Below, one piece after another: positions 1-9,033 of a stretch of 17,468 nucleotides of DNA. Below the pieces are notes generated by a model. That model saw only the letters and a program-made list of their open reading frames with translations. It was not told where the DNA came from and searched no databases. The stretch is taken from the NCBI GenBank assembly GCA_905373425.1, contig CAJPST010000018.1:1-17468 (forward strand). Direction: 5' to 3'. The translations under genes were made by a program, and so were the position numbers. This stretch comes from an uncultured Mesocricetibacter sp. (lineage in GTDB: Bacteria > Pseudomonadota > Gammaproteobacteria > Enterobacterales > Pasteurellaceae). The first letter of the stretch is position 1. Every line of letters starts with the position of its first letter.

Positions 1-1372
1 ATAAAGCTTTATTTTCTATTAGTGCTAGTGCGCGCAGAAAATTACCAGTGGTTACTTCCTGCTGAGGCAAAACCTCGGCCGTTGTCGCCGATATTTCAGC
101 TGGTTGGGCTTGAATTAATTCATTGTATAACTTTTGTTCGGTTTTTGTCGAGGTTGCACGAACAAAGTGCGGTGCAAAATTTTGTCGTTTTTCAGCTTTG
201 TAGGGATAACTAAACGGGCTATCTGTCGGAATGTTCTGTGAATGTTCCCGAGTGAAAATATTTTGTCCGGCCGCCGCTCGGTTTGGTTTATAGTTTACCA
301 CCGACCAATTTGCTTGCGGTTCGGCTACTTGATCAACTTGAGCAGAATCTTGAATCTCGGCAAACAAATCAATTGGTTGGGAATGGAGTGCGTGGCTGAT
401 GCCTTGATAGATAAAATCATGAATCAGTCGTTGTTGCTGAAAGCGCACTTCGTGTTTGGTCGGGTGTACGTTTACATCTACATCGTTTGGATTAAGATCA
501 AGAAATAGTACGAAAGCGGGGTATTGCTCACTACTCAAATGTTCGGCATAGGCTTGGCGGATAGCGTGGTTGATTACTTTATCCCGTACCATTCTTCCAT
601 TGACATAGCAATAAGTTAGATCATTTTGCGGACGTGTGAAATGTGGTAATCCAACCCAGCCGCGTAAATGTAAATCGTCGTGTTGCCAGTCAATTTGCAG
701 AGCATTTTGCATAAAATCTTCACCGCAAATTGCCGCAACACGTTTAAAAACCTGCGAATTTTGTACCGCACTTTTATATTGGCGAATAAGTTTTCCGTTA
801 TGAGTCAGGTTAAATGCCACTTGCATTTTAGCCAGTGCAATACGGCGAATCACTTCATCAATGTGGGAAAATTCCGTTTTGTCGGTACGCAAAAATTTAC
901 GTCGCGCGGGGGTGTTGAAGAATAAATTAGCAACTTCAACTGTTGTTCCGACGGGATGTGAGGCAGGTTTTAAGGTGGTTTCCATATCACGACCTTGAGC
1001 GTACACCTGCCAAGCCTCGTTTTGTTCCTGAGTGCGCGATGTCAGTGTCAAGCGTGATACTGAACTGATACTGGCTAAAGCTTCACCGCGAAAGCCTAAA
1101 CTGAGAATTGCTTCCAAGTCTTCTAAGCTACTGATTTTACTCGTGGCATGACGTGCAAGAGCAAGGCTTAGTTCTTCTTTTGCAATACCAATGCCGTTAT
1201 CTCGGATTCGGATTAAAGTGGCACCACCGTTTTCAATCTCAATTTGAATATGGCTGGCACCTGCATCTAGGCTATTTTCGACCAATTCTTTTACCACCGA
1301 GGCAGGGCGTTCCACCACCTCGCCGGCAGCGATTTGGTTGGCCAGTTGTGGCGGTAAAATCTGAATCGGCAT
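1..1372 (-). CDS. mutL: DNA mismatch repair protein MutL, N-terminal 457 residues (runs off left edge)
   Basis: MutL is the ATP-switch dimer that links MutS mismatch recognition to MutH incision and UvrD unwinding. Translation from the ATG at 1372 begins [20 protein letters not shown] and stays open to the window edge. GHL-ATPase motifs are visible: catalytic Glu29 and Asn33 in the helix of residues 21-39, DNGIGI at 58-63, and GFRGEAL at 93-99. The transducer-domain motif NTPARRKFL and the conserved NVHPTKHEV also read through in frame. MutL of this family has about 600 or more residues, so roughly a quarter (linker end and C-terminal dimerisation domain) lies outside. The gene begins 12 bases after amiB on the same strand, so tsaE, amiB and mutL are probably one transcript. 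I checked the frame at the start, around 240-370 and at the edge and saw no break. Confidence 0.95.
   Translation of the reverse strand, partial: MPIQILPPQLANQIAAGEVVERPASVVKELVENSLDAGASHIQIEIENGGATLIRIRDNGIGIAKEELSLALARHATSKISSLEDLEAILSLGFRGEALASISSVSRLTLTSRTQEQNEAWQVYAQGRDMETTLKPASHPVGTTVEVANLFFNTPARRKFLRTDKTEFSHIDEVIRRIALAKMQVAFNLTHNGKLIRQYKSAVQNSQVFKRVAAICGEDFMQNALQIDWQHDDLHLRGWVGLPHFTRPQNDLTYCYVNGRMVRDKVINHAIRQAYAEHLSSEQYPAFVLFLDLNPNDVDVNVHPTKHEVRFQQQRLIHDFIYQGISHALHSQPIDLFAEIQDSAQVDQVAEPQANWSVVNYKPNRAAAGQNIFTREHSQNIPTDSPFSYPYKAEKRQNFAPHFVRATSTKTEQKLYNELIQAQPAEISATTAEVLPQQEVTTGNFLRALALIENKAL
165..173 (+). repeat. DNA uptake signal sequence core
   Basis: Perfect AAGTGCGGT inside mutL. 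Confidence 0.85.
765..773 (-). repeat. DNA uptake signal sequence core
   Basis: Perfect core on the minus strand (ACCGCACTT on plus), inside mutL, followed by TTA as in the extended consensus. Confidence 0.85.
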
Positions 1373-1384
1373 TAGGCTTCCTTT

Positions 1385-2827
1385 TTATTCTCGGATTTGA
1401 ATTTTTTGTCCGGCAAATACTTTCCCGTCTTTTAATTTAGGATTTAATTTCAATATCTTATCCGGTGAAATACCATATAAACGCCCAACCGCATAAATCG
1501 TTTGATCTTGCTGAATGATATGATATTTTGGAGTATCGCTGACTTTTTCCGTTTTGTTTTTATTATTCTCAGCTTTTTTATTATTTTTCTTTTCTTGTTT
1601 GTCTAACAATTGTGATATGGCATCCTTTTGTTTTTGCTCGGATTTATCATTATTTTTAGCCTGTCCGGGGATTTTAAGTATTTCACCGATTCGCAGATCT
1701 TTACGTTTCAACTCGTTTAGTTCCATGATTTCGGCAATTTTTATTCCATATTTTTTGGCAAGACTATCAAGGCTCTCGCCTGATTTGACTTTATGGCGAA
1801 TACCGCTGTCCGTCACTTGAGCTGGATTTTTGTCATTAATTTTGACCGCACTTTTGCCATTATTAGGAATCTTGATGCTGTCACCGATACGTAAGTTTGG
1901 CTGTGTTAACTTGTTTAAGCTCATAATATCTGCGACTTTTACACCATATTTTTTGGCTAAAATATCTAAAGTTTCGCCTGATTTTACTTTGTGACGCAGA
2001 CCGCTATCCATCACTTGTGGTTCTGAAGTGGTATAAGACGGCGTGGCTTTCACAATGGTATTAATATCTGCGTTAACGTTACGCCGACGATAATCTACTA
2101 AGCCTTGATAAATCATATACGCCACACGACGACGATAACTTGCCGTACTGAGTTTGGCTTCTTCTTCCGAATTAGAAAGAAATCCGGTTTCGACCAATAC
2201 AGAAGGAATATCCGGTGAGCGTAACACGCCAAGGCTTGCATGCTGTGGTGTGGAGCGGCTTAAGCGGGTAATCTGCGAGAAGTTGCGTAAAATTGTATAG
2301 CCCAGCTCATAACCGACTCGCTGGCTATGCCCGAATTGTAAATCCAATACGGTTTGATTCAAATATTTTTCAGTATTTCTGGTTAAAATTGAACCTGCTC
2401 CGCCTAATAATTCCGAGCGTTTTTCATCATCTTCTAACCATTGACCCATCTCATCATTGGCGCGACGGTTAGATAATACCCACACGGAAGCACCGCGATG
2501 ATCGGGATCATTAAGAGAATCGGCGTGAATAGAAATCAGATAATTTGCTTTATTTTTTCGTGCAATTTCCGAACGCTCGGGAACTGAAATGTAATAATCG
2601 CCTTTGCGGGTTAAAACTGCTCGGAAATTCGGATCTTTGTCCAATAAAACCTTTAATTCTCTGGCAATGGACAATGTGACGTGCTTCTCATAAATCTTCA
2701 AATTACGCCCGATAGCACCGGGATCTTTGCCACCGTGACCGGGGTCAATTGCAATCGTCCAAATATTAGCCAATGCGGGAGTAGCAATAAGAAAAACTAA
2801 GCTTAAAAGTAAAAAAAACGGTCTCAT
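1385..2827 (-). CDS. amiB: N-acetylmuramoyl-L-alanine amidase AmiB with three LysM domains
   Basis: This is a periplasmic amidase that cuts the amide bond between N-acetylmuramic acid and the stem peptide, splitting septal peptidoglycan during cell separation. A signal peptide covers residues 1-20 (cleavage near ALA-N). The Amidase_3 domain spans about 23-246, with zinc ligands His31 (DPGHGG), Glu47 and His101 (SIHAD) and catalytic Glu213 (LVETGF). A helical insert at about 124-165 corresponds to the inhibitory helix that EnvC-type activators displace in the family. Three LysM domains follow, at about 277-322, 343-388 and 433-479. The first two are close copies of each other, and a Lys/Asn/Gln-rich linker (390-432) precedes the third. 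E. coli AmiB, as I recall, has a single LysM, so wall anchoring is expanded here. The ATG lies three bases after the tsaE stop. Confidence 0.95.
   Translation of the reverse strand: MRPFFLLLSLVFLIATPALANIWTIAIDPGHGGKDPGAIGRNLKIYEKHVTLSIARELKVLLDKDPNFRAVLTRKGDYYISVPERSEIARKNKANYLISIHADSLNDPDHRGASVWVLSNRRANDEMGQWLEDDEKRSELLGGAGSILTRNTEKYLNQTVLDLQFGHSQRVGYELGYTILRNFSQITRLSRSTPQHASLGVLRSPDIPSVLVETGFLSNSEEEAKLSTASYRRRVAYMIYQGLVDYRRRNVNADINTIVKATPSYTTSEPQVMDSGLRHKVKSGETLDILAKKYGVKVADIMSLNKLTQPNLRIGDSIKIPNNGKSAVKINDKNPAQVTDSGIRHKVKSGESLDSLAKKYGIKIAEIMELNELKRKDLRIGEILKIPGQAKNNDKSEQKQKDAISQLLDKQEKKNNKKAENNKNKTEKVSDTPKYHIIQQDQTIYAVGRLYGISPDKILKLNPKLKDGKVFAGQKIQIRE
1845..1853 (-). repeat. DNA uptake signal sequence core
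   Basis: Perfect core with the preceding TG of the extended form, located in the spacer between the first two LysM domains of amiB. Confidence 0.85.
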
Positions 2828-2830
2828 TTG

Positions 2831-3322
2831 TTAATTATTTAAGTGTAAGTGTTGAATAATATTGTTGCCAAGTTTGCTTTTAGCAATCAATTGAATATTG
2901 CGGGCATTATCTGCGTAATCAATATTCACTAATAAATCAGGTTCGGCAAGTAATCCTTGCCCTTTCTCCGCCCATTCAATCAGGCAAATAGAATTTTCTG
3001 TAAAATAATCCCGAATACCCATAAATTCCAGTTCCTCAGGATCGCTTAAACGATATAAATCAAAATGATAGATATTTTTGTCTTGCAGGCGATATTCTTC
3101 CACCAAAGTATAAGTGGGGCTTTTAACCTTGCCTTTATGACCTAAGCCCTGAATTATACCACGACTTAAAGTGGTTTTGCCTGCGCCTAATGGTCCGTTT
3201 AAATAAAGAGTCACCCCTTTGGAGTGAGATTCGCTACAAATTGTTTCTACTAATCGGTGGCCGAAAGCGCACATTTCTGCTTCGTCAGCAACATATTGAG
3301 AAAACTCTGATAATTCTGCCAT
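2831..3322 (-). CDS. tsaE: tRNA threonylcarbamoyladenosine biosynthesis ATPase TsaE
   Basis: TsaE is the ATPase that works with TsaB and TsaD to place threonylcarbamoyl on adenosine 37 of ANN-decoding tRNAs. It has 163 residues, the usual size. The P-loop GPLGAGKTT lies at 43-51, SPTYTLVEEY at 68-77, YHFDLYRL at 85-92, and the family's conserved Glu-Trp at 116-117 (LIEWAEKG). It is the first gene of the leftward tsaE-amiB-mutL cluster; amiB begins three bases after its stop. The region upstream (3323-3512) is shared with the divergent lipoprotein gene and must hold both promoters. The start at 3322 gives the normal N-terminus and no better upstream ATG is apparent. Confidence 0.94.
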   Translation of the reverse strand: MAELSEFSQYVADEAEMCAFGHRLVETICSESHSKGVTLYLNGPLGAGKTTLSRGIIQGLGHKGKVKSPTYTLVEEYRLQDKNIYHFDLYRLSDPEELEFMGIRDYFTENSICLIEWAEKGQGLLAEPDLLVNIDYADNARNIQLIAKSKLGNNIIQHLHLNN

Positions 3323-3370
3323 TATGTAATTTTTGAGAGTTATTCGGGCTAAAAAACGAAGTGAAATTGT

Positions 3371-3379
3371 ACCGCACTT
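3371..3379 (-). repeat. DNA uptake signal sequence core
   Basis: Perfect core in the divergent tsaE/lipoprotein promoter gap. Confidence 0.85.
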
Positions 3380-3512
3380 TTGCCGAATAATGTAGTAGTG
3401 ATGAACTAAATAAAATTTAGATTGCCTTATTAAATATGCTTGTTATTTGATGAAAATAGTGTTTTTACAAGAAGAGTTATTTTTATAAGGAAAGTTTTAG
3501 CGAGGGAATGAG

Positions 3513-4190
3513 ATGAAAAAAATTATCACATTAAGTACGGCATTATTACTGATGTTAGCTTTATCTGCTTGCGATGATGTAGGTAAAGTCTCCCAACAAT
3601 CTGATGCTGAAAATACACTTTCAACGGTAAAAACGGAAGAATCCGCAGCCACTACCAACACTCCTGTTGTAGCGACAGGGCCTATTGAAGCAGCGAAACC
3701 TATTGAAACAGAAAAAGCGAAGGAATCCTCCAAATCAGTAAGCATTTCTGCTGAACCTAGTATAGATGGGAAGGCTGATTATCAAAAATTATCCGAATGG
3801 GAAAGTTTCCAAGCAAAGAAATTAGGTAACTTGGGAATGAAGATTCAGCAGCAGGTTCAACAGGCTATGGTAAATAAAACCGTTCCAGCCGGGCTGGAAG
3901 AAAATATCCAACAATATCGTGCAACATTGACAGAAGTGGGAAAAAGTATCGAAAGTTTGGTGTTAAATGATAGTGAAATCAAAATGTTAGCCATGAAAAA
4001 AAGAGAGTTATATAATCTTTCCGGAGAAGGGTTATTGTTGACAGTAGAAGCAATGACATCTCAAGATCACTCAGAAGAAGTTATCCGAGGATTTGAGAAA
4101 CGATTGGCGGTTATTTCTGCAAGTATAAATCAATTAAATGCAGAGATTACAAAAATGGAAGAAGCGCTGAATAAGAAATATCTGCAATAA
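3513..4190 (+). CDS. Putative lipoprotein of unknown function
   Basis: I do not recognise a named family. The 225-residue product has a clear type II signal peptide: MKK, a hydrophobic stretch, then lipobox LSAC with Cys20 as the expected lipidated residue. Residues 21-22 are Asp-Asp. In enterobacteria an aspartate at +2 favours inner-membrane retention, so the mature protein may stay at the periplasmic face of the inner membrane (inference). Residues 30-85 are low-complexity, rich in Ser, Thr, Glu, Ala and Pro, and look like a flexible tether. Residues 90-225 are charged and helix-prone with likely coiled coils, such as IQQQVQQAM at 111-119 and the terminal IKxLxxKM-like repeats. A ribosome site GAGGGAATGAG directly precedes the ATG. 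The gene is monocistronic, followed by a hairpin terminator. Confidence 0.85.
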   Translation: MKKIITLSTALLLMLALSACDDVGKVSQQSDAENTLSTVKTEESAATTNTPVVATGPIEAAKPIETEKAKESSKSVSISAEPSIDGKADYQKLSEWESFQAKKLGNLGMKIQQQVQQAMVNKTVPAGLEENIQQYRATLTEVGKSIESLVLNDSEIKMLAMKKRELYNLSGEGLLLTVEAMTSQDHSEEVIRGFEKRLAVISASINQLNAEITKMEEALNKKYLQ

Positions 4191-4202
4191 ATAACATAAG
4201 AG

Positions 4203-4226
4203 CGGTTGATTTTTCAGCCGTTTTTT
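4203..4226 (+). terminator. Rho-independent terminator of the lipoprotein gene
   Basis: A 7-bp stem, CGGTTGA with TCAGCCG (one G-T pair), closes a TTTT loop and is followed by six T residues. It starts 12 bases after the lipoprotein stop and separates that gene from the convergent tRNA-Gly. Confidence 0.8.
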
Positions 4227-4261
4227 ATTTTATGATTTATAACTGGAAAATTAAGAGAATT

Positions 4262-4337
<76 letters not shown>

Positions 4338-4356
4338 GTCTGATTGGATAACGCGT

Positions 4357-4384
4357 ATTATACGAATATTTTGGTCGGGCGCAA
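4357..4384 (-). promoter_or_regulatory. Sigma-70 promoter of tRNA-Gly
   Basis: On the minus strand a perfect -10 TATAAT (4362-4357) lies 16 bases after a -35-like TTGCGC (4384-4379). The sequence just after the -10 is ACGCG, a GC-rich discriminator of the kind found at stringently controlled stable-RNA promoters. The expected start is about 10-15 bases before the tRNA. Confidence 0.7.
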
Positions 4385-4410
4385 GCGCAAAATTACAAAA
4401 AATTGTGCGC
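4385..4410. repeat. Inverted repeat between orn and the tRNA-Gly promoter
   Basis: GCGCAAAATT (4385-4394) and AATTGTGCGC (4401-4410) form a stem with one mismatch around a 6-base loop. It sits 11 bases past the orn stop and abuts the -35 of tRNA-Gly. It could end orn transcription, but no T-run follows on the minus strand, so a role as an intrinsic terminator is doubtful. Confidence 0.55.
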
Positions 4411-4421
4411 CTGCTCGGTTT

Positions 4422-4976
4422 TTAGTCAGCTAGGCGGATAAAATGCTCACGGTAATAAGCCAGTTCCGCAATAGATTCGCGAATATCGTCTAGCGCCAAA
4501 TGTGTATTTTTCTTCTCAAATCCTTTTAACACATCAGGTTTCCAACGTACCGCCAGTTCTTTTAATGTACTCACGTCTAAATGGCGATAATGAAAATAAT
4601 CTGCCAATTCAGGCATATATTTAAACAAAAAACGTTTGTCCTGCGCCACGCTGTTGCCACAAATAGGGGAAACGCCTTTAGGTACCCATTTTTTCAAAAA
4701 ATCCAGAGTTTGTAGTTCAGCGGCACGTTCGGTTAGCTTGCTGTTTTTCACTCGTGCCACTAAGCCGTTGGCAGTGTGAGTTCGTATGCACCAATCGCTC
4801 ATCTTGCTTAACAACTCGTCGGACTGTTTGATTGCCAATACAGGCCCTTCGGCTAATATATTGAGATTTTTATCCGTTACGATGGTGGCAATTTCAATAA
4901 TGCGTTCTTGTTCGGGATCTAATCCCGTCATTTCCAAATCAATCCAGATCAGATTTTGTTTATCTAATTGTGTCAT
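4422..4976 (-). CDS. orn: Oligoribonuclease
   Basis: Orn is a DEDDh 3'-5' exoribonuclease that degrades di- to short oligonucleotides to mononucleotides at the end of RNA decay, including pGpG-type products. The 184-residue protein starts [20 protein letters not shown]. The first acidic pair is Asp and Glu in [10 protein letters not shown] (about residues 12-14), followed by [27 protein letters not shown], the catalytic-histidine segment HLALDDI near residue 158, and a final aspartate. The frame is open further upstream to an ATG at 5039, but the 21 extra residues ([14 protein letters not shown]...) have no family counterpart and cross the divergent promoter region, so I chose 4976. It diverges from rsgA, with 79 bases between the starts. 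Confidence 0.95.
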   Translation of the reverse strand: MTQLDKQNLIWIDLEMTGLDPEQERIIEIATIVTDKNLNILAEGPVLAIKQSDELLSKMSDWCIRTHTANGLVARVKNSKLTERAAELQTLDFLKKWVPKGVSPICGNSVAQDKRFLFKYMPELADYFHYRHLDVSTLKELAVRWKPDVLKGFEKKNTHLALDDIRESIAELAYYREHFIRLAD

Positions 4977-5032
4977 TTGAGGTATCCTATACAAAATTTT
5001 GTCTATTTTAGCGAAAAATACATAAAAAAACG

Positions 5033-5041
5033 ACCGCACTT
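5033..5041 (-). repeat. DNA uptake signal sequence core
   Basis: Perfect core just before the rsgA ribosome site, in the 79-bp orn/rsgA gap. Confidence 0.85.
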
Positions 5042-5055
5042 TTTGAGGATTTTAC

Positions 5056-6102
5056 TTGGCTAAACAAAAACTGACGCAAAACCAAAAACGTCGTATTCAA
5101 TCAAATAATGATAAAACTCTCCGTCATCATCAGCGTAAACATAAAAAAGAGATTGACTGGCAGGAAGAGATGCTTGGTGCTACCCAAGACGGCACGATAG
5201 TGACGCGTTATTCGATGCATGCCGATGTGGAGAATGCACAAGGTGAAATTTTCCGTTGTAACTTGCGCCGTACCATTGCTAATGTGGTAGTTGGCGATCG
5301 CGTAATTTGGCGTGAGGGGCATGAAAAACTGCAAGGCATAAGTGGTGTTATTGAGGCTGTGCATCCGCGCCGCAATGAACTTAGTCGCCCGGATTATTAT
5401 GACGGATTGAAGGTGATGGCGGCTAATATTGATCGTATTATTATTGTTTCTTCTGTTGTGCCTGCCTTGTCCTTGAATATTATTGATCGCTATCTGGTGA
5501 TTTGTGAAAATGCCGATATTCCTGCTGTCATTGTGCTGAACAAGACGGACTTATTGAACGAAGAACAATGGCAGGAAGCAGAGCAACAACTTGAAATTTA
5601 CCGAAAAATTGGCTACCACACCTTGATGATTTCGGCCGAAAGCGGAAAAAATATGGATAAACTAACCGCACTTTTAGCGGATGGTACATCGATTTTTGTC
5701 GGGCAATCGGGAGTGGGAAAATCTAGCCTGATAAATCATATATTACCTGAAGTGAATGCACAAACAGGGCAAATCAGCGAAACCTCCGGCTTAGGACAAC
5801 ATACTACAACTGCTTCTCGTTTATATCATCTTCCTCAAGGCGGCAATTTGATTGACTCACCTGGCATTCGTGAATTCGGTTTATGGCATTTGCAACTCGA
5901 ACAAATAACCAAGGGCTACCGTGAATTTCGGCCTTATCTCGGCACTTGTAAATTCCGCGACTGCAAACATTTGACCGATCCTGAATGTGCCCTGCGTGAA
6001 GCGGTGGAGCAAGGGAAAATTCACCCATTACGTTTTGAAAATTATCATCGTCTGGTTGCCGGTTGTGAAGAAAATAAATCACAACGACATTTTGTAGAAT
6101 AA
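5056..6102 (+). CDS. rsgA: Small ribosomal subunit biogenesis GTPase RsgA
   Basis: RsgA is a circularly permuted GTPase that binds the maturing 30S subunit and checks the decoding centre late in assembly. It has 348 residues. A basic N-terminal tail (1-31) and OB-fold (about 44-105) precede the GTPase motifs in permuted order: G4 NKTD at 162-165, G5 ISAESGKN from 192, G1 GQSGVGKS at 216-223, G2 threonines around 250-252, and G3 DSPG at 267-270. The C-terminal zinc site is Cys298, Cys303, His305 and Cys311. Translation starts at TTG (5056), supported by the GAGGA ribosome site seven bases upstream and the normal family N-terminus (MAKQKLTQ). A weak start codon fits a low-abundance assembly factor. 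Confidence 0.95.
   Translation: MAKQKLTQNQKRRIQSNNDKTLRHHQRKHKKEIDWQEEMLGATQDGTIVTRYSMHADVENAQGEIFRCNLRRTIANVVVGDRVIWREGHEKLQGISGVIEAVHPRRNELSRPDYYDGLKVMAANIDRIIIVSSVVPALSLNIIDRYLVICENADIPAVIVLNKTDLLNEEQWQEAEQQLEIYRKIGYHTLMISAESGKNMDKLTALLADGTSIFVGQSGVGKSSLINHILPEVNAQTGQISETSGLGQHTTTASRLYHLPQGGNLIDSPGIREFGLWHLQLEQITKGYREFRPYLGTCKFRDCKHLTDPECALREAVEQGKIHPLRFENYHRLVAGCEENKSQRHFVE
5665..5673 (-). repeat. DNA uptake signal sequence core
   Basis: Perfect core inside rsgA, coding for part of LTALLADG, a surface-loop-like segment between G5 and G1. Confidence 0.85.
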
Positions 6103-6207
6103 AATTCTGCGGGAATTTTTGATACTCAAAGAGTGTACAAATAATTTGAATATGTGATTTGATAGGTTGGACCTGTTTTTCCACACATAATTTTGGCATA
6201 AAAAATG

Positions 6208-6238
6208 ACCGCACTTTGAGTGACTCTTAAAGTGCGGT
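6208..6238. terminator. Bidirectional terminator built from an inverted pair of uptake signal sequences
   Basis: ACCGCACTTT (6208-6217) and AAAGTGCGGT (6229-6238) pair perfectly over 10 bp, with a few more weak pairs inside and a short loop. A T-run follows on the plus strand (6244-6249), and an A-run precedes it (6201-6205), giving a T-run on the minus strand. It therefore serves both convergent transcripts: rsgA from the left and the ABC-importer operon from the right. Paired USS terminators are common in Hin-type Pasteurellaceae. Confidence 0.85.
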
Positions 6239-6256
6239 TAAATTTTTTTGTATTTT

Positions 6257-7315
6257 TTATTGGACAGGATACCAATGTAGTTTAGTAAACTGAATTTGGC
6301 ACTGTTCGCCTTCGTTTAATAATGGGTCGCGACGTCCTTTTTGTACACGAAGTTCTTGATCCCCAATATGAATACTGTAATCAATCACCTCACCTAAATA
6401 AGAACGACGTTTCACTACTCCAGGAATACCACCTTGATTGACGAATTCAATTTCTGACGGGCGACTTGCCAATAAGGCTTTGCCTTGTGCCAGTAATTCG
6501 GCAGGTGGTGGCGGTTGAATGTCGAATACACCCTCACAGTGATCAATTTTAACGCCTTGTGCGGATAAATTGACGTTTAACTGATTGGATAAGCCAATAA
6601 AATTAAATACAAATTTATTGATCGGATTATTGTAAATATTAAGTGGCGTATCAATTTGTTCAATCATACCTTTTTTCATCACCATAATTCGATCAGATAA
6701 TGCCATAGCTTCCGATTGGTCGTGAGTTACGTAAATAATGCTAAAACCAAATTTACGCTGCAACTCTTTGATTTCAAATCGCATTTCCTCTCTTAAGTGA
6801 GGATCCAGACTGGATAACGGTTCATCCAACAACATCACATCCGGGTTTAGAGCTAAGGCTCGTGCCAATGCAACCCGTTGTTTCCCGCCACCGGACAGAT
6901 CATCAGGGCTTTTGGAAGCTACGTCCAGCAAATTAGTATGTCTTAAGGCATCGGTCGTACGTTTTTCAATTTCCTGCTTGGATAATTTCTTCAACGTTAG
7001 CGGAAACGCTACATTATCGTATACCGACATATGCGGCCACACGGCGAAGGCTTGGAACACCATGCCGAAATGACGTTTTTCCGGTGGTAAATAAAAGTTG
7101 GTGGCTTTGGAAGAAAGCACTTTGTCACCTACTTTAATTTCGCCGGCATCCAAATCTTCAAAGCCGGCAATCATGCGTAACGTCGTAGTTTTTCCACAAC
7201 CGGACGGTCCTAGCATAGAAAAGCATTCGCCTTTTTCAATGGACAGATTTAGATCGGGAATGGCTATCACATCGCCGAATTTTTTCATGACGTTATTTAG
7301 TTGAATATAACTCAT
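6257..7315 (-). CDS. ABC importer ATP-binding protein (second ATPase, last gene of operon)
   Basis: This is a cytoplasmic ATPase of the FbpC/AfuC/PhnT type (iron, phosphonate or sugar-phosphate importers), with 352 residues. Walker A GPSGCGKT is at 36-43, Q-loop Gln88, Walker B LLDEP at 162-166, D-loop SSLD at 168-171 and switch His198. The signature reads LSGGGKQR (140-147), slightly unlike the LSGGQQQR of its paralogue. A C-terminal TOBE-like regulatory region spans about 240-352. It is the last gene of the operon, starting 22 bases after the permease stop, with the USS terminator behind it. The paralogue at 9034-10113 aligns without gaps through residue 210. Two ATPases for one fused permease suggest a heterodimeric motor or alternative motors (inference). 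Confidence 0.9.
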   Translation of the reverse strand: MSYIQLNNVMKKFGDVIAIPDLNLSIEKGECFSMLGPSGCGKTTTLRMIAGFEDLDAGEIKVGDKVLSSKATNFYLPPEKRHFGMVFQAFAVWPHMSVYDNVAFPLTLKKLSKQEIEKRTTDALRHTNLLDVASKSPDDLSGGGKQRVALARALALNPDVMLLDEPLSSLDPHLREEMRFEIKELQRKFGFSIIYVTHDQSEAMALSDRIMVMKKGMIEQIDTPLNIYNNPINKFVFNFIGLSNQLNVNLSAQGVKIDHCEGVFDIQPPPPAELLAQGKALLASRPSEIEFVNQGGIPGVVKRRSYLGEVIDYSIHIGDQELRVQKGRRDPLLNEGEQCQIQFTKLHWYPVQ

Positions 7316-7336
7316 CTTATTCTCCTTAATATTCGG

Positions 7337-9031
7337 CTATTTCTGCGTTTTCTTTTCAGCATAACGTTTTATCACGGTTTGACCTACCACGATAATAATT
7401 AACGCAATGCCCGCCAGTGCGGCGGAATAAACGGTTTCACCATCTTCATTTAAAGTATAAATGGCAACCCCGATGGTTCGGGTAGAAGGTCCGTATAGCA
7501 TAACGGAAACCGTTAATTCGCGTAGTGCAGGTAAGAAAATCAAGAAGAATGCGGCAATCATGCCAGGTCTGACCAACGGAATGACAATGTCTTTCAACGA
7601 TTGCCACATACTTGCCCCACAAGCACGAGCTGCTTCTACTAAGGAATCATGCACTTGTTCCAAGGCAGCGGAATTGGCTTTCAACGAGAACGCCATATAA
7701 CGAGCAATGTAGGCGATGAGGATAATCCAGACAGTATTGTATAGGTTAATGCCGAATTTGCCACTCCATGCCAGAATTACCCCTAAGGCGATAACGGAAC
7801 CTGGAACGGAGAACGGAAGCATACCGAGGAATTCCAAAATGCCTTTACCTCTGACCCGCATTTTGACGATAACGTAAGAGATCATCACCCCGGCGAACAT
7901 AGTAATCACAGCAGCGGCTAAACCTAGGGAAACACTATTGCGGATCGCATCTTTGGTCAGTTGCCATTCAAATAGGATAAACTTGTAGTTTTCCATGGTG
8001 AGATTTTCCCAAGTGATCGGTAAGCCGTAAGTTTTTAAGCCTCCCACTAAGAAAATTGTCGCTGTTGGCAATACGATGGTGAAAGCAATATAAAGTAGGC
8101 AAATAATTAATAACGGCATGCGCAAGCCTCTTAGCTTTACTTCCACCGGTCGGAAACTTTTTCCGGCAATGATTTGGAAACGTCCGCGATTTAACACTTT
8201 GTTTTGTAGCCAAATGATAAAGGCGGCGGTAGCCACTAATACGGTTGCCAGTACGGTACCTGTACGAATGGCATCAAAACTACCCGCACTTTGGTGGATC
8301 CGTTCGTAAATTAAGGTTGGGATATTGAAAATGCCGTTTTCAATACCTAATACCGCCACTGTACCGAAGTGCGCCATGGAGTAGAGCATAATCAATAATG
8401 CCCCGGAAACGATACTCGGCATAACCAACGGAATCGTGATTTTACGGGTAATCGTGAACAGGCTGGCACCGGAAATTCGAGCGGACTCTTCTAGAGTTGG
8501 ATCCATGCGCTCCAAAGCGCCGCACACTTGAATGAATACGAACGGGAACAAATACATGGTTTCCACTGCCATAATACCGGCGTAGCTGTAAATGTTAAAT
8601 ACCGGTTCTTCAAAGCCCAATGTATTCATAAAGAATTGGTTTATGTAACCTGCACGTGGTGAAAGCAGCATTTTCCAAGCAAGTGCGCCGATAAATGAAG
8701 GTAGCATGAACGGCACTAAAAACATAACTTTCATAAAGCCTTTATAAGGCAGATCCGTTCTAGTTACCAACCAGGCAAAGAATGTACCTACACAGGTACT
8801 CATGATTGTTACGCCTGAAGCGATGAATAACGAATTCAATAATGCTTCATAGGTTTCCTGCTGTTTGAGGATTTGTACTACATCGGTAATGTTAAATTGC
8901 CCGTCAACCCAGAAAGAGTTGATGAAAATTAACAGTACCGGTACGGCAACAACGATAACTAAAATCCCAATGGATAGAGCAAGAATGGCATTGGCGATAT
9001 TGAACGGACTTTTATTTGTTATTACGGCCAT
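7337..9031 (-). CDS. Fused ABC importer permease (FbpB/AfuB type, two permease halves)
   Basis: This inner-membrane channel has 564 residues and about 12 transmembrane segments in two homologous halves. Each half carries an EAA loop that docks an ATPase: EESARISGASLF near residue 196 and VEAARACGASMW near 472. The halves are separate proteins in some related importers but fused in FbpB-type ones, so this single gene replaces two. I chose the ATG at 9031 because AAGGGGG lies just upstream, it starts two bases after the preceding stop, and MAVITNKSPFN leads straight into the first membrane helix. An ATG at 9070 in the same frame would add 13 residues overlapping the preceding gene. Confidence 0.92.
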   Translation of the reverse strand: MAVITNKSPFNIANAILALSIGILVIVVAVPVLLIFINSFWVDGQFNITDVVQILKQQETYEALLNSLFIASGVTIMSTCVGTFFAWLVTRTDLPYKGFMKVMFLVPFMLPSFIGALAWKMLLSPRAGYINQFFMNTLGFEEPVFNIYSYAGIMAVETMYLFPFVFIQVCGALERMDPTLEESARISGASLFTITRKITIPLVMPSIVSGALLIMLYSMAHFGTVAVLGIENGIFNIPTLIYERIHQSAGSFDAIRTGTVLATVLVATAAFIIWLQNKVLNRGRFQIIAGKSFRPVEVKLRGLRMPLLIICLLYIAFTIVLPTATIFLVGGLKTYGLPITWENLTMENYKFILFEWQLTKDAIRNSVSLGLAAAVITMFAGVMISYVIVKMRVRGKGILEFLGMLPFSVPGSVIALGVILAWSGKFGINLYNTVWIILIAYIARYMAFSLKANSAALEQVHDSLVEAARACGASMWQSLKDIVIPLVRPGMIAAFFLIFLPALRELTVSVMLYGPSTRTIGVAIYTLNEDGETVYSAALAGIALIIIVVGQTVIKRYAEKKTQK

Positions 9032-9033
9032 AT

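Noticed and set aside
1153..1820. Plus-strand open frames over mutL and amiB
   Set aside because: They lack ribosome sites and family resemblance and lie opposite well-supported genes.
4977..5039. Longer start for orn
   Set aside because: The extra 21 residues have no counterpart in Orn proteins and would run across the divergent promoter region and a USS.
8283..8291. Additional uptake signal in the permease gene
   Set aside because: CCCGCACTT differs from the core at one position, so it was not counted.
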